Below are positions 1 to 9,311 of a stretch of DNA of 64,000 nucleotides, in pieces (the first letter of the stretch is position 1; each line of letters begins with the position of its first letter). Both the position numbers and the translations under genes were made by a program. The DNA comes from Allobosea sp. Leaf344 (GTDB lineage: Bacteria > Pseudomonadota > Alphaproteobacteria > Rhizobiales > Beijerinckiaceae): the NCBI RefSeq assembly GCF_001426225.1, contig NZ_LMRT01000001.1:599090-663089 (forward strand). The letters run 5' to 3'. The notes below the pieces were generated by a model. The model was not told the origin of the DNA and made no database searches. It saw only the letters and a program-made list of their open reading frames with translations.

Positions 1-1
1 G

Positions 2-235
2 GGGCGCAAGGAGCTGATGGCGCGCGCCAAACAGACCGAGCAGATCCGCGACGACCAGAAGGCACGCAGCGAGAATTTCGAGATCGCCTCGGGCCTGCTG
101 CAGATCGGCATCGTCGTCGCCTCAGCCTCGATCATCACCGGCGTCGCGATCCTGAGCTATGCGGCGGGCGGGCTGGGCCTGCTCTCGCTGGTCTTCATGG
201 GATTGGCTCTGTTGGCCCCGCGGCTGTTGTTTTGA
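2..235 (+). CDS. DUF4337-like membrane protein, C-terminal part (partial)
   Basis: The frame is open from the left edge to a TGA at 235, so only the C-terminal ~77 residues of a longer protein are visible. An ATG at 17 lies inside the frame and is probably internal. The visible part has a charged K/R/E-rich stretch ending in KARSENFEIASGLLQIGIVV, then two hydrophobic segments and the end ALLAPRLLF. This matches the C-terminal layout of DUF4337 proteins, which are small inner-membrane proteins of unknown function. The family call rests on pattern memory only. No link to the following homogentisate genes is apparent, and the next gene lies on the other strand. Confidence 0.6.
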   Translation, partial: GRKELMARAKQTEQIRDDQKARSENFEIASGLLQIGIVVASASIITGVAILSYAAGGLGLLSLVFMGLALLAPRLLF

Positions 236-283
236 GGGGGGTGCGGGGGCAACATCCTGTCTCGCCAAATGTCGCCCCACCGC

Positions 284-1636
284 TCAAGGCAGGGTTGGAT
301 CGAAATGCTTGGCTAGCTTGTGGCCATAGCCGCCATAGTCGCGCTGGAGAGAATCCGAGCCGGCGGCAAACGCCGTGACCTGCTGCGCGAACCGCGTCTC
401 GAACATGAAGGCCAGCGTGCCCTCGAGCTTGTGCGGCTTCAATTCGACATGGCTCGCCTTCTCGAAGGCATCGACGTCCGGCCCGTGTGGCAGCATGGTG
501 TTATGCAGCGAGACGCCGCCAGGCACGAATCCGCCGCCGGTTTTCGCGTCATAGACTCCGTAGACCAGCCCCATGAACTCGCTCATCACGTTCATATGAT
601 ACCAGGGCGGCCGAAAGGTGTTCTCGGCCACCAGCCAGCGATCCGAGAAGATGACGAAATCGATATTGGCGGTGCCGGGCGTCTCAGAGGGCGAGGTCAG
701 CACCGTGAAGATCGACGGATCGGCATGGTCATAAAGGATCGGCCCGACCGGCGAGAAGCGTCTGAGATCATATTTGTACGGGGCGTAGTTGCCGTGCCAG
801 GCGACGACGTCGAGCGGCGAATGTTCGATATCGGCCACCCAGAGACTGCCGCCCCACTTCACGTACATCTTCGACGGCGCGTCGCGATCCTCATAGGCTG
901 CCACGGGCGTCAGGAAGTCACGCGGATTGGCGAGGCAGTTGGCGCCGATCGGCCCGCGCTCCGGCAAGGTGAAGGCGCCGCCGTAGTTCTCGCAGATATA
1001 GCCGCGGGCCGGCCCGTCCCTGAGCTCGACGCGGATCTTCACGCCGCGCGGGATCACGGCGATCTCGCCGGGCTCGATATCAATGATGCCGAACTCGGTC
1101 CACAGCCGCAGAGCCCCCTGTTGCGCCACGAACAGCATCTCGCCATCGGCATTGTAGAAGTATTCGTCCGCCATCGAGCGCGTGATCAGGTAGATATGCG
1201 CGCCCATGCCACCCTGGCTGCCGGCATCGCCGGCGGTGGTCATGCTGCGGATGCCTTCGACGAAGGAGATCGGCTCCGGCGGGATCGGGATCGGGCTCCA
1301 GCGCAGCGGGGCGATCGGCATGTCGACCTCGCGGGCCGGTGCGGTGCGCCAGAACCCGGCATCGACCTTCCGGAACTCGTTCCAGTGGGCGACCGTCGGT
1401 CGGATGCGGTAGAGCCAGGAACGCTCATTGGTGGTTCGCGGCGCTGTGAAGGGCGAGCCGGAGAGCTGCTCGGCATAAAGCCCATAGGGGCATTTCTGCG
1501 GAGAGTTGCGTCCGAGCGGCAGGGCGCCCGGCAGCGCCTCGGTCTCGAAGCCGTTGCCGAAACCGGACATGTAGCCGGCAGCGATGGCGCTCGCGGCTTT
1601 GGCAGCACCGGCCTCGGTCGGGGTCTGAACGTTCAT
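284..1636 (-). CDS. hmgA: homogentisate 1,2-dioxygenase
   Basis: Predicted to open the ring of homogentisate with O2 and Fe(II), giving maleylacetoacetate, in the cytoplasm. The protein has 450 residues, close to the usual 430-450. The Fe-ligand pattern is complete: PPWYHMN gives His347, six residues later Glu353, and LPHGPD gives His384. This is the spacing of the human enzyme's His335/Glu341/His371. The ATG at 1636 is preferred over one 19 codons upstream because a GAGGAGAGG ribosome-binding site lies about 9 nt before it. The gene is divergent from a MarR regulator, and the pathway's isomerase and hydrolase are in the operon on the other side, so the assignment is strong. Confidence 0.97.
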   Translation of the reverse strand: MNVQTPTEAGAAKAASAIAAGYMSGFGNGFETEALPGALPLGRNSPQKCPYGLYAEQLSGSPFTAPRTTNERSWLYRIRPTVAHWNEFRKVDAGFWRTAPAREVDMPIAPLRWSPIPIPPEPISFVEGIRSMTTAGDAGSQGGMGAHIYLITRSMADEYFYNADGEMLFVAQQGALRLWTEFGIIDIEPGEIAVIPRGVKIRVELRDGPARGYICENYGGAFTLPERGPIGANCLANPRDFLTPVAAYEDRDAPSKMYVKWGGSLWVADIEHSPLDVVAWHGNYAPYKYDLRRFSPVGPILYDHADPSIFTVLTSPSETPGTANIDFVIFSDRWLVAENTFRPPWYHMNVMSEFMGLVYGVYDAKTGGGFVPGGVSLHNTMLPHGPDVDAFEKASHVELKPHKLEGTLAFMFETRFAQQVTAFAAGSDSLQRDYGGYGHKLAKHFDPTLP

Positions 1637-1739
1637 GGTAGCGCCCTCTCCTCGCGACGGCCGCGGGCCGGCGACATGCCTCTGCGGCTTCATTCAATAT
1701 GGTTGCTTCGGTAACTGTCGATTTTGTAACTAACAAGGC
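1637..1739. promoter_or_regulatory. divergent hmgA / marR promoter region with repeated GTAACT boxes
   Basis: This 103-bp spacer separates two divergent start codons. It holds a direct repeat GTAACT at 1711-1716 and 1726-1731. The first copy also forms an imperfect inverted repeat, GTTGC-TTCG-GTAAC (1702-1715). MarR regulators often bind such short palindromes in the spacer next to their own gene, so these are candidate operators for the regulator starting at 1740. The repeats are visible; the binding is inferred. Confidence 0.4.
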
Positions 1740-2174
1740 ATGTCGAAACTCGCGCTCGAGCATTTCCTACCCTATCGGCTGAACCGCCTGAGCTCGGCGG
1801 TTTCCCAGCAATTCCGGGCGGTCTACGGGCCCCATCACGATCTGACCGTGCCGGAATGGCGGGTGCTGGCAACCCTCGCACAGTTCGGCACGATGACCGC
1901 CAAGGCCATCGGCAAGCATTCCTCGATGCACAAGACCAAGGTCAGCCGGGCCGTGCGGGCGCTGGAGGAGCGACGCTGGCTCGTGAGGCGCGAAAGCGAG
2001 CATGACCGGCGCGAGGAAAGCCTGTCGCTGACGGCGACGGGGCTGAAGGCCTATAGCGAGATCGTGCCGCGGGCCCTGGCTTTCGAAGCGCGCATCCTCG
2101 CCGCGCTCGGCCCCAACGCCGAACCCTTGCTCGAAGCACTCGCGCTGATGGAACAGCACTTCCCAATGGATTAG
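1740..2174 (+). CDS. MarR-family transcriptional regulator
   Basis: 144 residues, the usual length for MarR dimers. A winged helix-turn-helix spans about residues 35-95: LTVPEWRVLATLAQFG, then MTAKAIGKHSSMHKTKVSRA as the recognition-helix region, then the wing with EHDRREESLSLTATG. It is divergent from hmgA and upstream of fumarylacetoacetase, so it probably represses homogentisate genes until an aromatic ligand binds. The ligand cannot be read from sequence. The start is the first ATG after the divergent promoter region and keeps the full family length. Confidence 0.9.
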   Translation: MSKLALEHFLPYRLNRLSSAVSQQFRAVYGPHHDLTVPEWRVLATLAQFGTMTAKAIGKHSSMHKTKVSRAVRALEERRWLVRRESEHDRREESLSLTATGLKAYSEIVPRALAFEARILAALGPNAEPLLEALALMEQHFPMD

Positions 2175-2259
2175 TGCCCCTTGCGTCCCACGCGCTGGGG
2201 ACAGAGGCCGGGCCGCTGTTCCGCTTACGCTTGCCGCCGAACTGACCGAGTCGGAACGG

Positions 2260-3636
2260 ATGGATGAGCCTATGCAGGGCAGTATTCTCGACGCACGGGC
2301 GAAAGCTCCTGGCCCCACTCCCGCCGCCGCCATGATGCTCGATGCCAGCCACGACCCGTCCCTGCGCAGCTGGGTCGCGTCGGCGCGGAACCATGCGGAG
2401 TTTCCAATCCAGAACCTCCCCCTTGGCGTGTTCGCGCCTGATGCCGGGCCGGCGCGCGGCGGCGTCGCCATCGGCGACGAGATTCTCGATCTGGCGGCGC
2501 TCGCGACGTCGGGCCTTTGTGCCGACATCAGGGAGATCGTCATGGTCGCTTCGGCGCCTAGCCTGAATGGCTTCCTCGGACTGGGCACGGGTGCGCGCAA
2601 GCGGCTGCGGGCGCGGCTTTCGGCCTTGCTGGCGGACGGTTCGCCCGCGCAAGCCGCGCTGAAACCGATGCTGCATCCGGCAGAGAAGTGTACGCTCGGC
2701 CTGCCGGCACGGATCGGAGACTATACGGATTTCTATGCCGGCATCCAGCACGCCCTGAATATCGGGTCGCTTCTGCGGCCGGACAATCCGCTGCTGCCGA
2801 ACTACAAGCATATCCCGATCGGGTATAATGGCCGCGCCTCGTCGGTCCGGCCGTCGGGTGAGGCCTTCCCGCGCCCAAAAGGCCAGCGCAAGCGGCCGGA
2901 CGACACTGATCCCACCTTTGGCCCCTGCCGCAATCTCGATTACGAGTTGGAACTGGGCATCTGGATCGGCCCCGGCAACGCGCCGGGGTCAGCCATACCG
3001 ATCGACGAGGCCGACGACCGTATCGCCGGCTTCTGCCTGCTCAACGATTGGTCGGCGCGCGATATCCAGGCTTGGGAATATCAGCCGCTCGGCCCCTTCT
3101 TGTCGAAGGGTTTCGCCACGACGATCTCGCCCTGGATTGTCACCGCTGAGGCGATGGCGCCCTTCCGGAAGGCTCAAAAGCCACGTCCGAAAGGCGATCC
3201 GGCCGCCCTCGCCTATCTCAGCCCGAGCGATGCCACAGTGCCGCATGCGCTCGACGTCACGTTGGAGGTCTACATCGAGACCGCCGCCATGCGCGCAAAG
3301 GGCCTTGCGCCGCATCGGCTATCGCTCGGCACGACGCAGGACCTCTATTGGACGCCGGCGCAGTTCGTGGCCCATCACAGCTCGAACGGTTGCAACCTGG
3401 CACCAGGGGATCTCTTCGGTTCCGGCACGATCTCCGGCCGAGATCCCGGCTCGTTCGGCAGCCTGATGGAGATCACGCGCGGTGGCCGTGAACCGATCAC
3501 GCTGCCCAATGGTGAAAGCCGGACCTATCTCGTCGATGGCGACGCCATCATCATGCGAGCCGCGGCCCGCCGTGAAGGCTTTGCCTCGATCGGCTTCGGC
3601 GAATGCCGTGCCGAAGTCCTGCCGGCCCGCGGCTGA
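2260..3636 (+). CDS. fahA: fumarylacetoacetase
   Basis: Predicted to hydrolyse fumarylacetoacetate to fumarate and acetoacetate, the last step of homogentisate catabolism. Key residues of the mammalian enzyme are recognisable: the metal ligand Asp157 and catalytic His164 in DYTDFYAGIQHA, Glu229 and Glu231 in LDYELELG, and Asp263 in NDWSARDIQ. At 458 residues it is slightly longer than most family members (about 420). The extra N-terminal ~25 residues are poorly conserved in character, so the true start could be the ATG near 2335; neither site has a strong ribosome-binding site. It follows the MarR gene by 85 bp on the same strand and precedes a GntR regulator. Confidence 0.94.
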   Translation: MDEPMQGSILDARAKAPGPTPAAAMMLDASHDPSLRSWVASARNHAEFPIQNLPLGVFAPDAGPARGGVAIGDEILDLAALATSGLCADIREIVMVASAPSLNGFLGLGTGARKRLRARLSALLADGSPAQAALKPMLHPAEKCTLGLPARIGDYTDFYAGIQHALNIGSLLRPDNPLLPNYKHIPIGYNGRASSVRPSGEAFPRPKGQRKRPDDTDPTFGPCRNLDYELELGIWIGPGNAPGSAIPIDEADDRIAGFCLLNDWSARDIQAWEYQPLGPFLSKGFATTISPWIVTAEAMAPFRKAQKPRPKGDPAALAYLSPSDATVPHALDVTLEVYIETAAMRAKGLAPHRLSLGTTQDLYWTPAQFVAHHSSNGCNLAPGDLFGSGTISGRDPGSFGSLMEITRGGREPITLPNGESRTYLVDGDAIIMRAAARREGFASIGFGECRAEVLPARG

Positions 3637-3722
3637 AGCGGGTGCCGCTGTCTCCTTCTCCGGTGACAGCGAGCCCGCTATGGCTTCGGCATCGTCGTCT
3701 TGTCGCTATATTCGGGGAACGC

Positions 3723-4490
3723 ATGCAGAAGCGTTTTACACTCGCCGCTTCGAACCAGCCATCGGGAGACGCCAACAAGGGCGCGCCCGGCCGGCGCCGG
3801 TCCGGCGATGCCTATGAAACTCTGCGCAACGCCATCCTTTCCGGAGAGACGCGGCCGAACGAACCCTTGATCGAGGCCGATATCGCGGCTGCGCTCGCTG
3901 TGAGCCGCACGCCGGTGCGCGAGGCCTTGCAGCGTCTGGCCGTCGAGCAACTCATCGTGCCGCGCCGGCGCGGCTGGGCCGTGCGCGAGATCACCGCCGT
4001 TGAGGCGAGCGAGAATTCGGAGGTCCGCGCCGCGCTGGAAGGCTATGCCGCAAGACTCGCCGCCGAGCGGGCGACAGATGAGGAGGTCGCGGCGGTCGCG
4101 GCCGTCCATGCCCGTCGCATCGCCAGCGACCCGGCCGACGACAGAGCCCGTGTCGAAACCAATCGCGAATTCCACGGCATCATCGTCGCCGCCGCCCGCA
4201 ACGAGACACTGCGCGACGCGATCCTGCGCTCGGGGAGGTTCTACTTCAACGGCTCGGTGGCGCGGCTGACCTCGCCGGCCGAATTTCGCCTCAGCAACGA
4301 CGATCACGAGATCATCCTGCAGGCCTTGCTGGCACGCGACGGCGACCGGGCCGAGCAGGCGATGCGCAAACACATCATGCGCACCTTCCACATCTTCCGT
4401 GAGCTCTCCTACCCGGCTCATGATGCGCCCTCGCTGGCGCCCTTGCATGGTTCGGAAGGTCAGCCGCCTCCCTGTCCCACGCCGCTGTGA
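3723..4490 (+). CDS. GntR-family regulator, FadR/FCD subfamily
   Basis: 255 residues. The N-terminal winged helix-turn-helix (about residues 25-95) contains AYETLRNAILSGETRPNEPL and AALAVSRTPVREALQRL, the classical GntR signature. The C-terminal half is an all-helical FCD ligand domain with EFHGIIVAAARN and the metal-site-like DDHEIILQALLARD. These regulators usually bind small organic acids and control catabolic operons. This one lies just upstream of the long ABC-transporter and oxidoreductase operon, its likely target. The start at 3723 follows a GGGGAAC box, and a longer in-frame extension to 3603 has no family similarity. Confidence 0.92.
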   Translation: MQKRFTLAASNQPSGDANKGAPGRRRSGDAYETLRNAILSGETRPNEPLIEADIAAALAVSRTPVREALQRLAVEQLIVPRRRGWAVREITAVEASENSEVRAALEGYAARLAAERATDEEVAAVAAVHARRIASDPADDRARVETNREFHGIIVAAARNETLRDAILRSGRFYFNGSVARLTSPAEFRLSNDDHEIILQALLARDGDRAEQAMRKHIMRTFHIFRELSYPAHDAPSLAPLHGSEGQPPPCPTPL

Positions 4491-4591
4491 CAGATGCCCG
4501 CCGCCGGGCCGCTATGATCCCGTCAGGATCGAACCGCCACGAGCCGACGACCTCAACGACAAGACAATCCGACGACCAAGGGAGAGAGACG

Positions 4592-5800
4592 ATGAGCATG
4601 AACAAGACCGCAGCCGGCGTGACGCTGGCCGCCAGCCTGCTGATCGGGGCCGCTGCCGTCGCGCAGGAACCGGGCATCACCGACAAGGCGATCAAAATCG
4701 GCATCTTCGGCCCGCTGTCGGGCCCGAACATGGCCTACGGCTTCGACGTCGTGAATGCGGCCAAGATGTACTACGACAAGATCAACAAGGAAGGCGGCAT
4801 CCACGGCCGCAAGATCGAGTATGTCGTCGAGGACGATCGCTGCAACGCCAACGACCTCGTCGCGGCTGTCAAGAAGCTCGTCGAGCAGGAAAACGTGTTC
4901 ATGCTCAATGGCGGCTCGTGCTCGGCCGCCGTCGTCGCCGCCAAGGACTATGTCGTCCGTAACAAGGTGCCGTATCTGATGCTGAACGCGTCGGGCGACG
5001 GCGCGCTGTTCCCGCCGACCGACTACATCTTCGGTGCCTATTCGATCTCTCAATATGCCGTCGGCGGCGCGATGGTCGAGTTCGCGGCCAAGCAGTTCGG
5101 CGCCAAGAACGTCGCTTACATCAACCATGACGACGCCTATGGCGCCTGGAACCTCGAAGGCTCGAAGAAGGACGCCGAGGTCAACGGCGTGAAGCTTTCG
5201 GTCGAGTCGATCAATCCCGGCATCAACGACGTGACCGCGCCGTTTCTGAAGATCCGCGCCGCCAATCCCGACGCGATCCTGCTGGTCACCTATGCCCGTC
5301 CAGCGGCGCTGTTGATCAAGAAGGCGGCGGAGATGGGCTTCAACAAGCCGATCATCCTGTCGGTCACCGGCACGGCCAGCCTCAATCAACTCGCCGAGAA
5401 TGTCGGCAAAGATGCGCTCAAGAACTTCTACACCCAGGAGGTCATGGTCGACTCGCCCGGCGGCGCGAAGCTGAAGCCGATCTACGACATGTACAAGGCG
5501 GCTTATCCGGATCTGGCGGCCAAGCCCGACCATCCGCAAACCTACATGCCCTATGGCATCCCCTCCGCGATGTCGCTGGTCAAGGCGCTGCAGGACGCCG
5601 GCCCGAACCCGACCCGCGAGAAGGTGCTCGCCGCGCTGAAGACGCAGGATTTCGACTCGGGGGTCATGGCCGGCCGCATGCAGTTCGGCCCGGAGCAGCG
5701 TGCCGCCAACCGCTCGACGATCTTCATCAAATATGACGGCACGACGATGAGCCCGCTACCGGGCGTCTTCACCAGCCGCTGGACCTACCAGGCGAAGTGA
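4592..5800 (+). CDS. branched-chain-amino-acid-type ABC transporter substrate-binding protein
   Basis: 402 residues, periplasmic. A Sec signal peptide (KTAAGVTLAASLLIGAAAVAQ) is followed by the mature type I fold starting PGITDKAIKIGIFGPLSGPN, typical of LivK/HAAT proteins. A GGGAGAGA Shine-Dalgarno lies just upstream of the ATG at 4592. The four other components of a complete Liv-type importer follow. Proteins of this family also bind aromatic and alicyclic acids. Given the homogentisate genes around it, an aromatic or cyclic acid is a better guess than leucine, but the ligand is not visible from sequence. Confidence 0.93.
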   Translation: MSMNKTAAGVTLAASLLIGAAAVAQEPGITDKAIKIGIFGPLSGPNMAYGFDVVNAAKMYYDKINKEGGIHGRKIEYVVEDDRCNANDLVAAVKKLVEQENVFMLNGGSCSAAVVAAKDYVVRNKVPYLMLNASGDGALFPPTDYIFGAYSISQYAVGGAMVEFAAKQFGAKNVAYINHDDAYGAWNLEGSKKDAEVNGVKLSVESINPGINDVTAPFLKIRAANPDAILLVTYARPAALLIKKAAEMGFNKPIILSVTGTASLNQLAENVGKDALKNFYTQEVMVDSPGGAKLKPIYDMYKAAYPDLAAKPDHPQTYMPYGIPSAMSLVKALQDAGPNPTREKVLAALKTQDFDSGVMAGRMQFGPEQRAANRSTIFIKYDGTTMSPLPGVFTSRWTYQAK

Positions 5801-5841
5801 CCGCCACGGGCGGGCCTGTCGGCCTTCCCTCATGAGACCGC

Positions 5842-5863
5842 GCGGCGGCCTTCGCGCCGCCGC
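5842..5863 (+). promoter_or_regulatory. intercistronic stem-loop after substrate-binding protein gene
   Basis: An 8-bp perfect GC stem (GCGGCGGC / GCCGCCGC) with a 6-nt loop lies between the binding-protein gene and the first permease gene. Hairpins here commonly protect the binding-protein mRNA and lower expression of downstream genes. There is no U-rich tail, so it is unlikely to be a full terminator. Confidence 0.5.
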
Positions 5864-5887
5864 CCTTTCCTGACCCGAGCACCGGAT

Positions 5888-6805
5888 GTGGATCTGGCAC
5901 TGATGGACCTGCAAGTCGCGCTAATCTTCCTGCAGCAAGGCATCGCCTCTGGCCTCGTCTCGGGCAGCGTCTATGCCCTGCTGGCGCTCGCCATCGTGGT
6001 GATCTTCAAGACATCGGACGTGCCGAACTTCGCCCAGGGCGAGGTCTTCATGGCGGCGGGCTATGTCGCGCTCTATCTCTTCGTCTTCCAGAAGATGCCG
6101 ATCTGGGTCGTGCTGCCGGCGACGCTGGTCGTCGCCTTCCTCGCGATGGCGCTGTTTCGCCGCTTCGTCCTCGATCAGGTCGCCAAATCGGCCAAGGACC
6201 TCGTCTATCTGGTCATCGCGACGCTCGGCCTATCCTATGTCCTGAAGGGCCTCGTGCGCCGCACCGGCTTCGGCGACACGCCGCGCTCCTTCCCCGCCCT
6301 GGTCTCGACCGAATCCGTCATGATCGGCCAAGCCTCGGTCACGATGCTCGACCTCACCATCTTCGGCACCGCCGTGACCGTGATGGCCGCCTTCTTCTGG
6401 ATGTTCAACTACACCAAGACCGGCCGTGTCATGCGCGCGGTCGGCATGAACCCGAAGGCCGCCCAGCTTGTCGGTGTCGACCTGCGCCGCTGCCATATGC
6501 TGATCTGGGGCCTGTCCGGCGGAATCTCCGCCATCGCAGCGCTGCTGATCTCGCCGAAGATTTTGATGACGGCCGATATGGGATCGATCGTCATGCTCGC
6601 CTTCGCGGCGGCGATCGTCGGCGGCTTCTCCAGCCTGCCCGGCGCGGTGGTCGGTGGCTTCGTCATCGGCATCGTCGAAAACATGGTCGGCCTGTTCATC
6701 TCGTCGCGCGCCATCGTGCTCGCCCCCTTCCTCGCCATCCTGATCGTGCTCGTCCTGCGTCCGCAGGGCCTGTTCGGTGGGAAGCTGACGATCAAGAAGG
6801 TCTGA
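5888..6805 (+). CDS. livH: branched-chain-type ABC transporter permease LivH-like
   Basis: 305 residues of mostly hydrophobic sequence with about eight membrane segments. The opening QQGIASGLVSGSVYALLALA and the conserved NFAQGEVFMAAGY are hallmarks of the LivH permease family. The start shown is GTG at 5888; an ATG at 5903 (MDLQVAL) is equally possible. It would pair with the LivM-like permease encoded 5 bp downstream to form the membrane channel of the importer. Confidence 0.93.
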   Translation: MDLALMDLQVALIFLQQGIASGLVSGSVYALLALAIVVIFKTSDVPNFAQGEVFMAAGYVALYLFVFQKMPIWVVLPATLVVAFLAMALFRRFVLDQVAKSAKDLVYLVIATLGLSYVLKGLVRRTGFGDTPRSFPALVSTESVMIGQASVTMLDLTIFGTAVTVMAAFFWMFNYTKTGRVMRAVGMNPKAAQLVGVDLRRCHMLIWGLSGGISAIAALLISPKILMTADMGSIVMLAFAAAIVGGFSSLPGAVVGGFVIGIVENMVGLFISSRAIVLAPFLAILIVLVLRPQGLFGGKLTIKKV

Positions 6806-6810
6806 GCGCC

Positions 6811-7794
6811 GTGTCTTCCACCCCTCTCGCATCCCCGGCGCCAGCCAGGCGCGCGCGCTCCGGGCCTGTTCTGGTTGGGCTCGTCGCGGCCGCGATCGTC
6901 GCCGTTGCGCTACCCGTCTTGACCTCGGGCTATGTCGTCTACATCGCCAATCTGCTGCTGGTCTTCGTGGTGCTCTGCCTCGGCCTGCACATCGTCATCG
7001 GCGAGACCGGCCAGTTCTCGATGGCCCATGCCGCCTTCTACGGCATCGGCATCTATGCGAGCGCGCTCGCCAATCGCGCCGTCGATCTGCCCTACCCCGT
7101 GGCCATGCTGTTCGGCGCGCTCGTTGCAGGCGCCGTCGGCCTCTTCATCGGCGCGCTCGCCCTCAGGATGCGGGACATCTATCTGGCGCTCGCCACCTTC
7201 GCCTTCGGCGAGGCGATGCAATGGGTCTTCGCCAATTGGGACAGCGTCACCAACGGCCCGAACGGCCTGCGCATCAGCCCGGCCCGCTTCGGCCCGATCG
7301 AGATCCTCAGCGACAAGCAGGCCTACCCCTTCGTGCTGTTCTTCTGCCTCCTGATGATCGGGCTCACCGTCGCGATCTCGCGCTCGCGACTCGGACGATC
7401 CTTCCGGGCCGTGCGGGAATCGGAAGTCGCGGCGATGGCGATGGGCATCGACGTGCGTCGGGCCCGCATCATCTCCTTCGGGCTTTCGGCCGCGGTCGCG
7501 GGTTTTGCCGGCGGCATGTTCGGCCTGTTCCAGACCTTCATCCACCCGGACAGCCTGGGATTCCAGACCACGATCCTCGTGCTCACCATGGTCGTGGTCG
7601 GTGGACTCGGCTCGATCGCGGGCGCGATCGGCGGAGCGATCGTCTTCGGCTTGATTTCGGAGATGCTGCGCCAGGCGCCGCAGTATCAGGAGATCATCTA
7701 CGGGGCGATCCTGATCCTTTTCATGATGTATGCGCCGCGCGGCCTCTTCGTCTTCATCGGCGACCGGATCCGGGAGGCGCGCCATGGCCGCTGA
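6811..7794 (+). CDS. livM: branched-chain-type ABC transporter permease LivM-like
   Basis: 327 residues, GTG start 5 bp after livH. The N-terminus is short and basic (ARRARSG), followed by membrane segments and the family signature GETGQFSMAHAAFYGIGIYA. A second conserved stretch, AVRESEVAAMAMGIDVRRAR, is the cytoplasmic loop that contacts the ATPase. The end overlaps the next gene by 11 nt, consistent with one polycistronic transcript. Confidence 0.93.
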   Translation: MSSTPLASPAPARRARSGPVLVGLVAAAIVAVALPVLTSGYVVYIANLLLVFVVLCLGLHIVIGETGQFSMAHAAFYGIGIYASALANRAVDLPYPVAMLFGALVAGAVGLFIGALALRMRDIYLALATFAFGEAMQWVFANWDSVTNGPNGLRISPARFGPIEILSDKQAYPFVLFFCLLMIGLTVAISRSRLGRSFRAVRESEVAAMAMGIDVRRARIISFGLSAAVAGFAGGMFGLFQTFIHPDSLGFQTTILVLTMVVVGGLGSIAGAIGGAIVFGLISEMLRQAPQYQEIIYGAILILFMMYAPRGLFVFIGDRIREARHGR

Positions 7795-8575
7795 GACCTC
7801 CGCCCCCTTCCTGAATGTGGAGGGGCTGACCATCCGCTTCGGCGGGCTCACCGCGGTCGGCGGTCTCGACATGGCGGTCGCCAAGGGCTCGATCCATGCG
7901 CTGATCGGCCCGAACGGCGCCGGCAAGTCGACCACCTTCAACTGCATCTCGCGCTTCTATACGCCGAGCGCCGGGCGCATCACCTATGACGGGCGTGACA
8001 TCACACGCATGCCGGCCCGCGAGATGGCTGGCCTCGGCATCGCCCGCAGCTTCCAGAACCTCGAACTCTTCGGTGAACTCACCGTTTTCGAGAACGTGCT
8101 GATCGGCGCCCATGTCCACGCAGGCCGCTCCTGGCGCGACGCGATCAGCGCCCGACCGCGCGGCATCGCCGAGCATGTCGACGAGTTGCTGGAACGTACG
8201 GGACTGACCTCCTACGCTCGGACCAATGCGCGCAATCTCGATTTCGGCCACCAGAAGATGGTCGAGATCGCCCGAGCGCTCGCGATCCGCCCGAAGCTCC
8301 TGCTGCTCGACGAGCCGGCCGCCGGGCTCCGCAATCGCGAGATCGCCGCCCTCGACCGGTTGCTCTGTGAATTGCGCGAGCGCGACGGCATCACGATCCT
8401 GCTGGTCGAGCATGTCATGCAGCTCGTCATGTCGATCTCGGACAAGATCACGGTGCTGAGCTTCGGCACCAAGATCGCCGAGGGCACGGCCGCCGAGGTA
8501 CGTGCCCATCCCGCTGTGATCGAGGCCTATCTCGGCCACGAGGCGGCGACCACCGGGGAGGCGAACCATGGGTGA
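7784..8575 (+). CDS. livG: branched-chain-type ABC transporter ATP-binding protein LivG-like
   Basis: 263 residues from the ATG at 7784, which has a GGGAGGCGC box upstream. Walker A is GPNGAGKST; the Walker B region reads LLLLDEPAAGL; the switch histidine is in LVEHVM. The ABC signature is atypical (LDFGHQKMVEIARAL instead of LSGGQ), as is common in LivG proteins. It powers uptake together with LivF. Confidence 0.93.
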   Translation: MAAETSAPFLNVEGLTIRFGGLTAVGGLDMAVAKGSIHALIGPNGAGKSTTFNCISRFYTPSAGRITYDGRDITRMPAREMAGLGIARSFQNLELFGELTVFENVLIGAHVHAGRSWRDAISARPRGIAEHVDELLERTGLTSYARTNARNLDFGHQKMVEIARALAIRPKLLLLDEPAAGLRNREIAALDRLLCELRERDGITILLVEHVMQLVMSISDKITVLSFGTKIAEGTAAEVRAHPAVIEAYLGHEAATTGEANHG

Positions 8576-9281
8576 TCTCCTCGAAATCGACGGCATGTCC
8601 GCCGCCTATGGCCGAATCCAGGCGCTGTCCGAGGTCTCGCTCAAGGTGCCCGAGGGTGCGATCGTCGCCCTGCTCGGCTCGAATGGTGCCGGCAAGAGCA
8701 CGACGCTGAGCACCGTATCGCGCCTCGTGCCGGTGACGAAGGGGCGGATCCGCTTCGCCGGCGAGGAGATCCAGTCATGGGCCTCGCACAAGGTCGTCTC
8801 GGCCGGCGTGCTGCAGGTGCCGGAGGGCCGAGAGGTCTTCCGCGACATGAGCGTGCGCGAGAATCTCGACATGGGCGCCTATCGCCGCAACGACTCCGCC
8901 GGCATCAGGCGCGATCTCGACAAGGTCTTCGAATATTTCCCGAAGCTGCAGGAGCGCCTCCAGCAGAAGGCCGGCACGCTCTCCGGCGGCGAGCAGCAGA
9001 TGCTTCTGATCGGCCGGGCCCTGATGGCCGGTCCGCGCCTGCTGCTTCTCGACGAGCCCTCACTCGGCCTCTCGCCGGTGCTGGTGCAGCAGATCTTCGC
9101 GATCATCGAGCGTCTCAACAAGGACGGCCTCACTATCCTGCTGGTCGAGCAGAACGCAGCGATCGCATTGGGCTGCTCGACCTATGCCTACATCCTCGAG
9201 AACGGTGAAATGGCTCTCGAAGGTGCATCCGCAAAACTGCGGGAGGACGACAGCGTCCGCCGCACCTATCTCGGCGGCTGA
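8568..9281 (+). CDS. livF: branched-chain-type ABC transporter ATP-binding protein LivF-like
   Basis: 237 residues, the standard LivF length. Walker A GSNGAGKST, signature LSGGEQQMLLIGRALM and Walker B LLLLDEPSLGLSP are all intact, as is the VPEGREVF motif typical of LivF. It overlaps livG by 8 nt and completes the five-component importer. Confidence 0.94.
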   Translation: MGDLLEIDGMSAAYGRIQALSEVSLKVPEGAIVALLGSNGAGKSTTLSTVSRLVPVTKGRIRFAGEEIQSWASHKVVSAGVLQVPEGREVFRDMSVRENLDMGAYRRNDSAGIRRDLDKVFEYFPKLQERLQQKAGTLSGGEQQMLLIGRALMAGPRLLLLDEPSLGLSPVLVQQIFAIIERLNKDGLTILLVEQNAAIALGCSTYAYILENGEMALEGASAKLREDDSVRRTYLGG

Positions 9282-9311
9282 GCCCGGGGTTACGCAGACA
9301 GGGACCGGCAC